A stretch of 46,104 nt of DNA from Rhodospirillum sp. GTDB taxonomy: Bacteria > Pseudomonadota > Alphaproteobacteria > Rhodospirillales > Rhodospirillaceae. Numbering within the stretch: the stretch's first letter is position 1; each line of letters opens with the position of its first letter. A program made the position numbers and the translations under genes. Below are positions 1-7,926 of the stretch, one piece after another. The stretch is taken from assembly GCA_021741145.1 (NCBI GenBank), contig JAIOYK010000045.1, positions 1-46,104 of the forward strand, in the 5' to 3' direction. The notes beneath the pieces were generated by a model. It saw only the letters and a program-made list of their open reading frames with translations. It was not told the DNA's origin and did no database searches.

Positions 1-726
1 GGCGATTCCGGTTTCGCCCGGGACAACCTGATGCGCTGGTGCGAGGCCAACGGCGTGGACTTCATCCTCGGCCTGCCCCGGAACAGCGTTCTCGTGCATC
101 GGGCCCGGAAAATCCGCTCCCGCGCGGCCCTGGAATTCCTGGAGACGAACACCACCACCAAGGTTTTCGGCCATTTTACCCACGAGACCCGATCCAAGAG
201 TTGGACCCGCCTCCGCCATGTCATCGCCAAGGTGCTCCACAGGGACGGCCAGGAGCAGCGGTGCCGCTTTCTTGTCACCTCGCTCGATTGGAACTCCCCC
301 CATGTGGCCGAGGCCATGCGCGAGGCACGGACATCCCTGGAAGAACGCGAGCAGGCCGAACCCAAGGACCTCTTGCCCCGCGTCATGTATGAATCCCTCT
401 ACTGTCCGCGTGGCGACATGGAGAACCGGATAAAAGAATGCCAATTGGATCTGTTTGGCCACCGGGCCTCGGGCCATGCCTTCAGCACCAACCAGACCCG
501 GTTGATCCTGGCGGGCTTCGCCTATGTGCTAATGACGCAGTTACGCCTGCGCGCCCTCCAAGGGACCGATCTGGCCAAGGCCATGCCGAATACCATTCGG
601 GAAAAACTTCTAAAAATCGGCGCACGGATCATCACATCGGTGCGGCGGATCAAGATCGCCATGCCCGACGCCTGCCCGACCCAGGGCATCTTCTTCACGG
701 CCTGGGAGCGCCTGGCGCCTTCGTAA
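1..726 (+). CDS. IS1380-family transposase, C-terminal part
   Basis: The gene is already open at base 1 and reads GDSGFARDNLMRWCEANGVD, which resembles the DDE-domain core of IS1380-family (DDE group 1) transposases. The rest matches the usual C-terminal part of that family, including an ENRIKECQLDLFGHRASGHAF-type segment (first 20 residues: ENRIKECQLDLFGHRASGHA) and a C-terminal LRALQGTDLAKAMP stretch. The product would catalyse cut-and-paste transposition of its own element. The N-terminal half lies outside the window. About 220 bases without a convincing gene follow (727-948); these should hold the right end of the element, but I could not identify its terminal inverted repeat. The insertion appears to have removed the 5' part of the next gene. 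The family assignment comes from sequence resemblance only. Confidence 0.85.
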   Translation, partial: GDSGFARDNLMRWCEANGVDFILGLPRNSVLVHRARKIRSRAALEFLETNTTTKVFGHFTHETRSKSWTRLRHVIAKVLHRDGQEQRCRFLVTSLDWNSPHVAEAMREARTSLEEREQAEPKDLLPRVMYESLYCPRGDMENRIKECQLDLFGHRASGHAFSTNQTRLILAGFAYVLMTQLRLRALQGTDLAKAMPNTIREKLLKIGARIITSVRRIKIAMPDACPTQGIFFTAWERLAPS

Positions 727-948
727 ACCTCCCCTCCCCCGCCGACATCACCGGAAAACAGCCACCTCCCGGTGGGAGGAGGATGACGCATGTCTTTTTC
801 CAGGATGTTTTTCTTTTATTAGTTGTGTCGCGGCGACCATATGCCCCTTTTCCCCTCCGCCCCCTGCCGGGCCGGGAGCAAGGGGTCGGAAAATCTAAAA
901 CCAGAGGGGAAAATCAGGCAGATCCGCCCACTGAAAAATCTACCGTGA

Positions 949-1261
949 CAGATCCGGGTCGAACCCCAGTGGATCGGTTACCAGAACTTCGAGCGCCATC
1001 TGGAACAGGGCCGAGGGCAATCCGGGCTGCTCCACACATCCGATGACTACACCCTCTTCGGCGATACCATCGAGGAACTGTCTTCCTGGTACGGCTTCTC
1101 CGATCAATACAAGAAGGATCAGGAAAAGCGTCGTCACCAGCCCAGAGGGGAAGAATGGGTGTCCCGGGAGCGCCCATACCAATCCCCTCAGGGGCTTCGG
1201 GCGAAATGATCCCTGCCCCTGTGGCAGCGGCAAGAAGTTCAAGAAATGTTGCATGCCATAA
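949..1261 (+). pseudogene. SEC-C motif protein remnant, 5'-truncated and frameshifted
   Basis: Two reading frames together give a protein-like sequence. The first frame (949-1209) reads natural residues such as [14 protein letters not shown] and [19 protein letters not shown] before it stops. The second frame (to 1261) carries a textbook SEC-C zinc-binding tail, [22 protein letters not shown] tails normally sit at the extreme C-terminus of larger proteins (SecA and many small proteins), so a shift between the frames around 1150-1190 has separated body and tail. The 5' part is missing, next to the IS1380 element. No start codon or ribosome site is visible. This is a decayed gene, and the parent family beyond the SEC-C tail cannot be named. 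Confidence 0.6.
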
Positions 1262-1332
1262 TCGGAGCCCCCCCTCTCCTGTTACCTGGAAATGGGCCCC
1301 TGGCTACGCTGAAATTCGCTCTCTTGCGTTAC

Positions 1333-1500
1333 CTATGTGTTACCTGGTGGATTTGGGCAGGCCCGGCCTGAACGCAAAAAAGCCCGCCAGTTCATTGAAC
1401 TAGCGGGCTTCATTTGGTTGCGGGGACTCGCGTCAATGAAAATGTTAGCCAAAATGGCAACGGCTGGCGCCGCCAACGCAACTAGAAAAAACACTTCCAT
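1333..1500 (-). CDS. Possible small membrane peptide (55 aa)
   Basis: A minus-strand reading frame starts at an ATG at 1500 preceded by an AGGA-like ribosome site. Residues 2-22 are strongly hydrophobic (EVFFLVALAAPAVAILANIF), then comes a short polar tail. The size and shape recall small membrane peptides such as type I toxins, but there is no family match I can name. The frame runs through the tRNA-like sequence (1415-1426) and the hairpin (1380-1410). The tail is therefore probably fortuitous and only the first 30 or so residues look natural. It is divergent from traK. Low confidence. Confidence 0.3.
   Translation of the reverse strand: MEVFFLVALAAPAVAILANIFIDASPRNQMKPASSMNWRAFLRSGRACPNPPGNT
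1375..1410 (-). terminator. Hairpin with T-run, minus strand
   Basis: The arms AAGCCCGCCAGTTCA (1380-1394) and TGAACTAGCGGGCTT (1396-1410) pair with one mismatch. On the minus strand the hairpin is followed by a run of T (A-run at 1376-1381 on the plus strand). This is a classic intrinsic terminator for minus-strand transcription, placed just downstream of the tRNA-like 3' end at 1415. Confidence 0.7.
1415..1426 (-). other. tRNA 3'-end-like sequence, possible attachment-site remnant
   Basis: TGGTTGCGGGGA is the reverse complement of a tRNA 3' end (TCCCCGCAACCA). It is identical to the 3' end of the tRNA-Met fragment at 42945-42956 and has the same orientation. Like that copy it is followed on the minus strand by a strong hairpin. 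No further tRNA structure continues to the right (no intact T-arm). The two copies bracket the whole transfer region and could be ends of an integrated element. A 12-base match alone is modest evidence. Confidence 0.4.
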
Positions 1501-1536
1501 AATTTCCTGTCAAGTCAAAGTCTTTGGAGGCGCGAC

Positions 1537-1947
1537 GTGGCAGGTTGGGGCGAGGCCCGGGTCGAGTTTTTGGCCCTATGGCCGGAAATCAAAAAGCGGG
1601 TTGAAGCAGGGGAAACCCTTAAACGGGTCTATGAGGACCTGCTCCAAGCTCGTCGCATCACGATGTGCCAAAGTGCTTTCTACAACAAGTGGAAGGCCTT
1701 AACTACGGCCACACCAAAGAAACCTCCCTCTCCGTCCTCACCGAAATCTATTCGGATACCGAAACAACAAAAATCCCCCTCCACAACTATTGAGAGAACA
1801 GGTGGAATCCGCTTTGTGACGGAAGCCCCGCGCGTCGCGAGCACCGCGCTCGATAAAGAATTTTGGGGTGATCCCGACACCCCCGATTCCCTCTCCCCCG
1901 ACTCCAACTCCACCCCATCCCCTTCCGAAGCGAAAGGAGACGCCTGA
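1537..1947 (+). CDS. traK: TraK-family oriT-binding relaxosome protein
   Basis: The start is GTG at 1537, with TTTGGAGG six bases upstream; the product is 136 residues. The N-terminus (AGWGEARVEFLALWPEIKKR, then a VEAGETLKRVYEDL-type helix and an ITMCQSAFYNKW helix) matches the TraK family of IncP-type transfer regions. TraK proteins bind near oriT and help assemble the nicking complex. The C-terminal half (from about residue 60) is rich in Pro, Ser and Thr and probably disordered. It is the first gene of the transfer operon, and its stop overlaps the ssb start (TGATG). In RP4, traK is followed by traL and traM; here ssb has been placed between traK and traL. oriT should therefore be sought upstream (1262-1536), but no convincing nick site was recognised. 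Confidence 0.8.
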   Translation: MAGWGEARVEFLALWPEIKKRVEAGETLKRVYEDLLQARRITMCQSAFYNKWKALTTATPKKPPSPSSPKSIRIPKQQKSPSTTIERTGGIRFVTEAPRVASTALDKEFWGDPDTPDSLSPDSNSTPSPSEAKGDA

Positions 1948-2345
1948 TGGCGTGTTTAAACCGTGTCCAAATCATCGGCTATCTGGGCACCGATCCAGAA
2001 ATCCGACAAAGCCAACAGAGCGACAAGATCGCCAACCTCCGCGTCGCCACGACGGAGACCTGGACGGACAAGCAGACCGGCGAGAAGCGCCAGCGAACCG
2101 AATGGCACACCGTGATCGTGTTCAACAAGCCGCTCGCCAAGTTCGCCGAGAGCTTCCTCAAGAAGGGCTCCCAGGTCTACGTCGAGGGCGAGATCCACAC
2201 CCGGAAATGGACCGATAAGGGAAACGTCGATCACTACACGACGGAAATCATCCTCCCCGACTTCCGAGGCGATCTCCAAATCCTCGACCGTAAGGGCTCC
2301 GGAGGACCTCCTCCCGGCGAAGGTTCCGACGGCGGCGAGGTCTGA
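1947..2345 (+). CDS. ssb: Single-stranded DNA-binding protein
   Basis: A 132-residue OB-fold protein. The N-terminus NRVQIIGYLGTDPEIR and the WHTVIVFNKPLAKF and GSQVYVEGEIHTRKW segments are the standard SSB core. It would coat single-stranded DNA, plausibly the transferred strand in the recipient. The protein is short: after the OB fold (about residue 112) there is only a Gly/Pro-rich stretch ending GEGSDGGEV. The acidic DDIPF-type tip that normally recruits partner proteins is not present. It overlaps traK by one base and is three bases from traL, so it is certainly cotranscribed with them. Confidence 0.93.
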   Translation: MACLNRVQIIGYLGTDPEIRQSQQSDKIANLRVATTETWTDKQTGEKRQRTEWHTVIVFNKPLAKFAESFLKKGSQVYVEGEIHTRKWTDKGNVDHYTTEIILPDFRGDLQILDRKGSGGPPPGEGSDGGEV

Positions 2346-2347
2346 TC

Positions 2348-3088
2348 ATGGCGCTCGTCAATTTCACCCTTCAGGGCAAGGGCGGCGTCGGCAAGTCCTT
2401 CGTCGCCGCGCTTCTGGCTCAATACTACCAACCGCGAGACGGTGAGCTGATCTGTTTCGACACCGATCCGGTCAATCGGTCCTTCGGTGGCTATAAGGCC
2501 TTCGGCGTCGAGAATGTCACCCTTGGAGAGCGGGTCGACGAAATCAATACCCGCTATTTTGATGACCTCCTTGAACGGATCCTCGCGGCGCCGGAGAACG
2601 CCACGATTGTTATCGACAACGGTGCGTCAACCTTTCTGCCGCTCCTCGGTTACATGGTCGAAACCCAGGCCTTGACCATGATCCAGGAAGCCGGTCACGA
2701 GATCCGCATTCATTCCATCGTCACGGGAGGCCAGGGCCTGACCGACACCATGGAAGGCCTGTCGCAGGTCCTCAAATACTTCAACACCATCCCCATCGTC
2801 GTCTGGTTGAACGAATACTTCGGGAGGGTTGAACGACAGGTGGGGAAGCAGGTCCAGACCTTCGAGGACAGCGCCATCTATCGGAAGAACATGGACCAGA
2901 TCACGGCCCTGGTCCGCCTCCCGGAGCTCCGTAAGGAGACCTTCGGCCTCGACATCGCGACCATGCTCAAGGCCCACCTGACCTTCGCCGAAGCCGTCGA
3001 AAGCGAAGAGTTCGGCTTGATGGCCCGCCAGCGCCTGAAGATGACCTGGGCGACCATGAACGCCGCCATGACCGAGGCGGGCCTCTGA
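2348..3088 (+). CDS. traL: TraL-like P-loop ATPase of the transfer region
   Basis: A 246-residue protein of the MinD/ParA-like P-loop class, related to IncP TraL and mobilization ATPases. The deviant Walker A motif GKGGVGKSFVAALLA lies at residues 11-25, and the DTDP element lies near residue 39. TVIDNGAS-type and LNEYFG segments follow in the usual places. In RP4, TraL sits in the traKLM leader operon with the relaxosome genes; its exact role is not settled. Its stop overlaps the start of traM (TGATG). Confidence 0.85.
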   Translation: MALVNFTLQGKGGVGKSFVAALLAQYYQPRDGELICFDTDPVNRSFGGYKAFGVENVTLGERVDEINTRYFDDLLERILAAPENATIVIDNGASTFLPLLGYMVETQALTMIQEAGHEIRIHSIVTGGQGLTDTMEGLSQVLKYFNTIPIVVWLNEYFGRVERQVGKQVQTFEDSAIYRKNMDQITALVRLPELRKETFGLDIATMLKAHLTFAEAVESEEFGLMARQRLKMTWATMNAAMTEAGL

Positions 3089-3597
3089 TGGCGACGGTAC
3101 CGGCCAGCACCGACGTGGACCGGAGGGCACAAGTCCTGGCCGAGTTGGCGCAAGCCAACAAGGCGAAACAGGACGACCGCCCCCCTCCTCCGCCGGAAAT
3201 CACGACCGTCGAGGCGCTCCGCGAGCACCTCTGGCGCGCCCATGGCGTCACGGTCGGCACGGACGATCCCGTGCTCATGGTCCATACCATTCACAAGGTG
3301 CTCCTGGGGGACTGGGAGAGGGCGATGAACACCCAAAGGCGCCTCCTCTCCCAGGCGGTCGCGGCCTCGGCCCAATCCTTCGCCGAGGATGCCCGGCGAT
3401 CCATTGAGGCCTTCAAGGAAGAGGTCCTGGCCGACGCCCTCCGCCAGAAATCCGTGGCGATGAACGAGGCCGCGAAACTGGCCGATCAGGCCCAGGCCCA
3501 GTTCCGGCGCCTCCTCCGCACCCTGTCCATTCTCACCACCCTCAACGTCGGCGTGGTCCTGGTCTTCACCGTCCTTGTTCTCACCGTTGTCCAATGA
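3088..3597 (+). CDS. traM: TraM-like membrane-anchored transfer protein
   Basis: A 169-residue protein. It has a polar N-terminus with a run of prolines (residues 31-37), a long helical, probably coiled-coil middle (about 85-140), and a single C-terminal membrane segment (about 146-167). This layout and the position after traL match TraM of IncP-type regions, which is needed for transfer but is poorly characterised. A tail-anchored protein with a cytoplasmic coiled coil would suit a link between relaxosome and membrane channel; that is inference. Confidence 0.75.
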   Translation: MATVPASTDVDRRAQVLAELAQANKAKQDDRPPPPPEITTVEALREHLWRAHGVTVGTDDPVLMVHTIHKVLLGDWERAMNTQRRLLSQAVAASAQSFAEDARRSIEAFKEEVLADALRQKSVAMNEAAKLADQAQAQFRRLLRTLSILTTLNVGVVLVFTVLVLTVVQ

Positions 3598-3608
3598 AGG
3601 AACCCACC

Positions 3609-3920
3609 ATGATCCTCGGGAAGCATCTCACTATCCGGACCATCGGCGCCATCGTCGCCACCCACCTTCTGACGGTCGGCCCGGCCATGGCCGCCGATGA
3701 CTGGGCCGCGCCCGGTGTCAGCCTGGCCGAAAGCCTGGAGTCCGGCATGGTCAAGATCGGCGCGGCGCTCATCGGCCTTGGAATTATTGTCGTCGGCTTT
3801 ATCCTCGTCATGACGCAACGCATGCAGGCCGACAAGATCGGCTACGTGATCGCGGGCGGCATTCTGATCATGGCCGGTCCGACCATGCTGCGGGCCCTCC
3901 TCGCGGCGACGGGAGGCTGA
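3609..3920 (+). CDS. virB2: VirB2/TrbC-type pilin
   Basis: A 103-residue prepilin if read from ATG 3609, which has AAGGA seven bases upstream; an earlier in-frame ATG at 3594 overlaps the traM stop. The first 28 residues form a signal peptide ending GPAMA. Two hydrophobic segments follow (about 48-68 and 77-98), separated by a short polar loop MTQRMQADK. This is the standard pattern of VirB2/TrbC major pilins, which assemble the conjugative pilus. It is followed directly by virB3 and virB4, as in other type IV secretion systems. Confidence 0.85.
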   Translation: MILGKHLTIRTIGAIVATHLLTVGPAMAADDWAAPGVSLAESLESGMVKIGAALIGLGIIVVGFILVMTQRMQADKIGYVIAGGILIMAGPTMLRALLAATGG

Positions 3921-3921
3921 G

Positions 3922-4221
3922 GTGAAAGCGGCCAGCGCGTTGCTCACGGGCGCACAGAAGCCCGACACCACCATGGGCATCGATTTTCGCCTGTTCATGC
4001 TCGCGGGTGGAGCGGGCGGGGCAATGTTCGGCGGATTTGTCGTGATCGACGTCATGGCGCTCGCCCTCATCGCGGGACTCGCGACCATCCTTTCGATCTG
4101 GCTCTGGGCCTGGCGCCGAACCCGGGCCGATCACCACTTCGCCAATCTGCTTTTCGTCGCGCCCCTGTTCTGGCGCGGATCCCGAAAAGTCCGGCACCTC
4201 ATCGGAGGCCATAAGTCATGA
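3922..4221 (+). CDS. virB3: VirB3/TrbD-like inner-membrane protein
   Basis: A 99-residue protein starting at GTG 3922, one base after the virB2 stop, with GGAGG upstream. Two adjacent membrane segments lie at about 23-45 and 46-64, followed by a basic, aromatic tail (DHHFANLLFVAPLFWRGSRK). Size, topology and position between the pilin and VirB4 identify it as VirB3, a small inner-membrane partner of VirB4. It overlaps the virB4 start by four bases (ATGA). Confidence 0.8.
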   Translation: MKAASALLTGAQKPDTTMGIDFRLFMLAGGAGGAMFGGFVVIDVMALALIAGLATILSIWLWAWRRTRADHHFANLLFVAPLFWRGSRKVRHLIGGHKS

Positions 4222-6611
4222 CCATCTGGCCCCAGGTCGCGGCAACCATGGCAACCGGCCTCATGGCTGGTTCCCTCGCCGTTCCGGCGGCAAAGTCCCT
4301 GCTGCTTGGCAATCCCAAAAGGGACTGGCTCGCCGACGAACTGACCCTCGACCGGATTGAACCGGATGGACAGACCGTTCGCGGCAAGGACGGCTCCCTG
4401 AGCCGCGTCTATCATCTGCGCGGCACCAACTACGACGCCCGTGTGGAGGCCGAGCAATGGCAGTTCATGTTGAACCGCGCGGCCCTGCTCCATCAACTGG
4501 GTAAGAAGAAACTTCAGGTCCGCCTGTTCGGCGTCAAGCGCCAACGGGACCTGAGCTATGAGGCCACATGGCCCAACCCGATCCTCAAAAAGATCGGTGA
4601 CAAGGAAAGCAGCCTCTACAAGTACAGCTATTACGTGGACTGGTACCTGGTGGTCACCGGTCGGGCCATGCATCCGCTGATCGAAGCTCACGCCCAGATC
4701 GACGCCATGACCGGTCCCTATGGGTGCACGCCGGTCACCCGGCCGGAGAAGCCGACGGATCCCTGTCCCCTGACTGGCTTTTTGAACGGCTTGATCAGCG
4801 GCGAATACCGCCGGGACCTGCCCACGATTTCCCAGTCCCTATCCGGCTCCCTGCCCGGATCCGATTTCCGGGCAGAGAAAGAAACCGGCGTGATCGCCAC
4901 GGCGGTTCCAGAGGAACAGTTCCATAAGGTCATTTCCGTCTGGGCCTGGCCGGAGGCCGTCTCCGGCCTCTTGACGGCGGAGATCATGGGGGTTCCCGGG
5001 GACATTGAACTGTCCCAGATCTCGGAGCCCTGGGACAACGACCAGGCCATGCTCCTGTACTCCCGGCGCCAGACGGGCGCCAGTATGTCCTGGATTGGCA
5101 ATCCGGCCCTCGCCGATGACTGCCAGATGCTCCTGAACCTTCTCTCGGAAGGCAATACCAGCCTTTTCGCGACCCAATATCAAATCATTCCAAGGGCGAC
5201 CTCGCGGGAGGCCCTGACGGACCTGGTGGCCAAGATCTGCACGATCCTGGCCGACAAACGCGTGCCCTACCGTATCGAAACTATCGGGGCACCGTCCTGC
5301 TGGTTCGCCCGATTGCCGAGCCTCAGCGGTAAGATCAAGCTGTTCCCCGGCAACCGGCTCCTCCATCCGCTGAACCTGCGTGATCAGAACATCGCGGCGC
5401 TGTGGCCCTTTCACAACGCCTCAACTGGCCTGTTCCGCAGCCCCTACGGGGAGTACCCAGTCCGCTATTTCGCGACGCGGTCCGGACAGGCCTATGCCTT
5501 CCAGTTCCACGTCTCCGACAAGCCCAAGTCCCGGGGCAGTTTTCTTCTTTTCGCCCCGACCGGAGGCGGAAAATCCACCCTGGTCATGCATCTGCTCGGC
5601 GGCTTGGCGAAGTTCGACGGGATCCGGAGCTACATCTTCGATTCCAAAGAAGGCAACCGCTTCATGGTGGAGGCGATGGGAGGCGTGTACCAGGGCTACG
5701 ACGATCTGGCCCTGAACCCGCTTGACGTGGGGCACGACAGCACGGGCAACCGGCACCTGGTCCATGCCATCCTGCGGTCCATGGTGGCCACCTCGCACCT
5801 GGACGACGAGGACGAAGCCTCCCTGTCCCACGCGGTTGATCTGATCTTCCATGTGGATACACCCGAACGGACCCTGGACACCGTCTTCGATTACGCCTTC
5901 CCCCGGCGTTCGAAAATCCGCCGGGCCTTTTCCGACTGGGTCGTCGACGAAAAGGGCAACAAGGGCCTTCTGTCCCACATCTTCAACGCCCCCCACGATG
6001 CGCTCGGTGGCTTCCTGAACCAGAGCCACATGGTGGGCATCAACATGAACGAGGCGCTCGACGATCCCAAGATCGGATCGCCCATCGTCGCGCATATCTC
6101 CGCAGCCATCTCCCGTGCCGCCCATGGCTCGGCCAAGGGCTTCACCATCTTTATCGACGAGGCCGCAAAGCTACTCCAGAACGACGGCTTCCGGCTACTG
6201 GCCATGGAGATGTTCCGGGAATACCGGAAGCTCAACGGCTCGGTCGGACTGGCCTTTCAGGACCCGGGCGCGCTTCTGAAAAGCGGCGCGCCGGAGGCGT
6301 TCATCGAGAACGCCGCCACCCTCATTTTCCTGCCCAACAGTCTGGCCACCAAGGAAAGCCTGGAGCCCTTCAACCTCAACGACGAGCAGAAGGCCTTCAT
6401 CCTCTCCGGCGCCCAGAAAGGACGCAGGGAGGCCCTGGTGGTCAAACGGGATGCGGCCTCTGGCTACGACGAAAGCGCCATCATCGACGTGGACCTGTCG
6501 CCCTACGGCACGGACATCCTCGACGACATTTACCGAAACGGCCCAGAGGCCAACGCGCACCTCGCCCAACTCAAGCACACATGGGGGGCCGAATGGGTCA
6601 ATCACCTTTGA
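4218..6611 (+). CDS. virB4: VirB4/TrbE ATPase of the secretion channel
   Basis: A 797-residue ATPase that powers pilus assembly and substrate transfer at the inner membrane. Walker A (APTGGGKST) is at residues 446-454 and Walker B (FIDEA, D647-E648) follows. The N-terminal half is the usual VirB4 domain, and a hydrophobic N-terminus (about 8-30) may associate with the membrane. Length is normal for the family and no frame disruption is seen. It overlaps virB3 upstream. Its 3' end overlaps the possible starts of the next membrane gene. Confidence 0.95.
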   Translation: MTIWPQVAATMATGLMAGSLAVPAAKSLLLGNPKRDWLADELTLDRIEPDGQTVRGKDGSLSRVYHLRGTNYDARVEAEQWQFMLNRAALLHQLGKKKLQVRLFGVKRQRDLSYEATWPNPILKKIGDKESSLYKYSYYVDWYLVVTGRAMHPLIEAHAQIDAMTGPYGCTPVTRPEKPTDPCPLTGFLNGLISGEYRRDLPTISQSLSGSLPGSDFRAEKETGVIATAVPEEQFHKVISVWAWPEAVSGLLTAEIMGVPGDIELSQISEPWDNDQAMLLYSRRQTGASMSWIGNPALADDCQMLLNLLSEGNTSLFATQYQIIPRATSREALTDLVAKICTILADKRVPYRIETIGAPSCWFARLPSLSGKIKLFPGNRLLHPLNLRDQNIAALWPFHNASTGLFRSPYGEYPVRYFATRSGQAYAFQFHVSDKPKSRGSFLLFAPTGGGKSTLVMHLLGGLAKFDGIRSYIFDSKEGNRFMVEAMGGVYQGYDDLALNPLDVGHDSTGNRHLVHAILRSMVATSHLDDEDEASLSHAVDLIFHVDTPERTLDTVFDYAFPRRSKIRRAFSDWVVDEKGNKGLLSHIFNAPHDALGGFLNQSHMVGINMNEALDDPKIGSPIVAHISAAISRAAHGSAKGFTIFIDEAAKLLQNDGFRLLAMEMFREYRKLNGSVGLAFQDPGALLKSGAPEAFIENAATLIFLPNSLATKESLEPFNLNDEQKAFILSGAQKGRREALVVKRDAASGYDESAIIDVDLSPYGTDILDDIYRNGPEANAHLAQLKHTWGAEWVNHL

Positions 6612-7129
6612 GCGGTTTCAAGGAATCAAAACCGGATACCGCCGATATGGATCAGAATTCCACCGATCAAAATCAGCCCCCCGAGCAGGCCAAGGAACAA
6701 GCTCGGGTGGAGAAAATACCACTGCCTTCGGACGCCGACGGAGCCGATACCGATGGCAAGAAAGAAAAGGAGCCAACCCACCACGCCGATTACAGGGTAC
6801 ATTTTTCCTTCTCCACGACAGTGATGTTCTGGGTCTGCACGATACCAGCGGGTTGGACTTCCGTCCTGCTCTTTCCGGCTGTGTACGGCACCGCCCTCGC
6901 GCTCGGGGTCTTCGCCGAAGTCAAATGCGCGGACGGTATGCGCCGTGATGAAGCGGGTTTCCTCGAATGGCGGCTGGCCCGTTTTCCCCTCGGAGTGACC
7001 GGTTTCGCTCTGGGAATCGGGTCCTTCCTCGGCGCGATATCCGTTGTCGTCCCCCTAAGCGTCTTCGTCTTCTGTGCCTTCTCCAGTGGCTGGGCCGACG
7101 CCCATGCCTGGAAAGGACCCAGATCATGA
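6596..7129 (+). CDS. Unknown inner-membrane protein between virB4 and virB5
   Basis: No family recognised. Read from ATG 6596 (a purine-rich GGGGGG lies just upstream) the product has about 177 residues. There is a very polar, probably disordered N-terminus (to about residue 68), then three hydrophobic segments and a final SSGWADAHAWKG tail. A shorter start at ATG 6824 would give only the membrane part. The choice matters because the polar 5' portion lies opposite a convincing small membrane ORF on the minus strand (6626-6802). The stop overlaps the virB5 start (ATGA), so at least the membrane part is in the operon. Standard VirB operons have no gene here apart from small accessory proteins. 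Confidence 0.6.
   Translation, partial: GQSPLSGFKESKPDTADMDQNSTDQNQPPEQAKEQARVEKIPLPSDADGADTDGKKEKEPTHHADYRVHFSFSTTVMFWVCTIPAGWTSVLLFPAVYGTALALGVFAEVKCADGMRRDEAGFLEWRLARFPLGVTGFALGIGSFLGAISVVVPLSVFVFCAFSSGWADAHAWKGPRS
6626..6802 (-). CDS. Possible antisense two-span membrane protein (58 aa)
   Basis: A minus-strand frame starts at ATG 6802 with GGAG eight bases upstream. It encodes a compact protein with one hydrophobic helix (residues 3-23), a short charged loop containing VRRQWY, and a second helix (34-54). It sits opposite the polar 5' part of the gene at 6596. Caution: in this codon-aligned antisense register, polar codons on one strand read as hydrophobic on the other, so either strand could be the shadow. 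The presence of a ribosome site and similar ORFs at 7932, 8579, 19577 and 26127 argue that it is real. Confidence 0.4.
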   Translation of the reverse strand: MYPVIGVVGWLLFFLAIGIGSVGVRRQWYFLHPSLFLGLLGGLILIGGILIHIGGIRF

Positions 7130-7926
7130 CAAACCGGAGACAGAAGCGTTGGGGACGACGGCTGGCATTGGCCCTGACCCTGGCAGTTGCCCAACCGGCG
7201 CCGCCTGCCCAGGCGGCCATGGCCGTGATCGACACCTCGGCCCTGGCGAGCATGGCGCAGCAGATCAGCGCGCTCAAAGAGCAAATAGGCATCCTCTGGG
7301 AACAGCTCGAAGCGGCCACACAAATCCTGTCGACGCTGACAGAGGTCCGCGACGCCATCCAGGAGCAAATCGACGCCATTGGAGAACTGGGAGAAATCCT
7401 CCTGCCCCTGTTCAACATCGTCAAGATCGCCGAACAGCTCAAGAGCGACGCCCAGTGTCTTATGCCCGATTACTCCAAGCTGATGCCCGGAGCGGAGTTC
7501 GAGGACTTCCAGTTTGACAGCATCTGCTCGGCCCGAGCCGCCTATGACAAGCTTCTCTGGCTCGACCCCAAGGAAGCCAAGAACAAGAGTTGGGAAGAGC
7601 AGAAGGAAATGCGCATCGCCGTGCAGGTCCGGCGCCGGAAGCTCCTCCGCCAGATCGCGACCGATGGTTTGGCGAACGCCGATGTGGCGATCTCGGCCAC
7701 GGTAGATGACCAGGGACCCGCGGTGGACGACCTGGAGCGGGCGGCCAGAGCGGCGAAGAACATGAATACCCGCCTGCAGGTCATCGCCGAGGGGCAGGTC
7801 CTCGTGGCCCGCCAACTCGCGACCCAGAACCAGCTGCTCGCCCAGATGCTCAAGGTTCAGTCGGCGCAACTCACCGGCATGGTCGGCGGAACCGACGGAA
7901 AGCCGCTGGAAGGGGACGACGAATGA
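7126..7926 (+). CDS. virB5: VirB5/TrbJ-like periplasmic channel protein
   Basis: The start is ATG 7126, overlapping the preceding stop (ATGA); the product is 266 residues. A basic N-terminus and hydrophobic stretch form a signal peptide ending PPAQA (about residue 30). The rest is predominantly helical with heptad-like segments (around residues 40-110) and a C-terminal helix carrying many Gln. There are two cysteines (in QCLMPDYSKL and SICSARAAYD). This is the layout of VirB5/TrbJ proteins, minor pilus components exported to the periplasm. Position between virB4 and virB6 agrees. Confidence 0.8.
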   Translation: MTNRRQKRWGRRLALALTLAVAQPAPPAQAAMAVIDTSALASMAQQISALKEQIGILWEQLEAATQILSTLTEVRDAIQEQIDAIGELGEILLPLFNIVKIAEQLKSDAQCLMPDYSKLMPGAEFEDFQFDSICSARAAYDKLLWLDPKEAKNKSWEEQKEMRIAVQVRRRKLLRQIATDGLANADVAISATVDDQGPAVDDLERAARAAKNMNTRLQVIAEGQVLVARQLATQNQLLAQMLKVQSAQLTGMVGGTDGKPLEGDDE

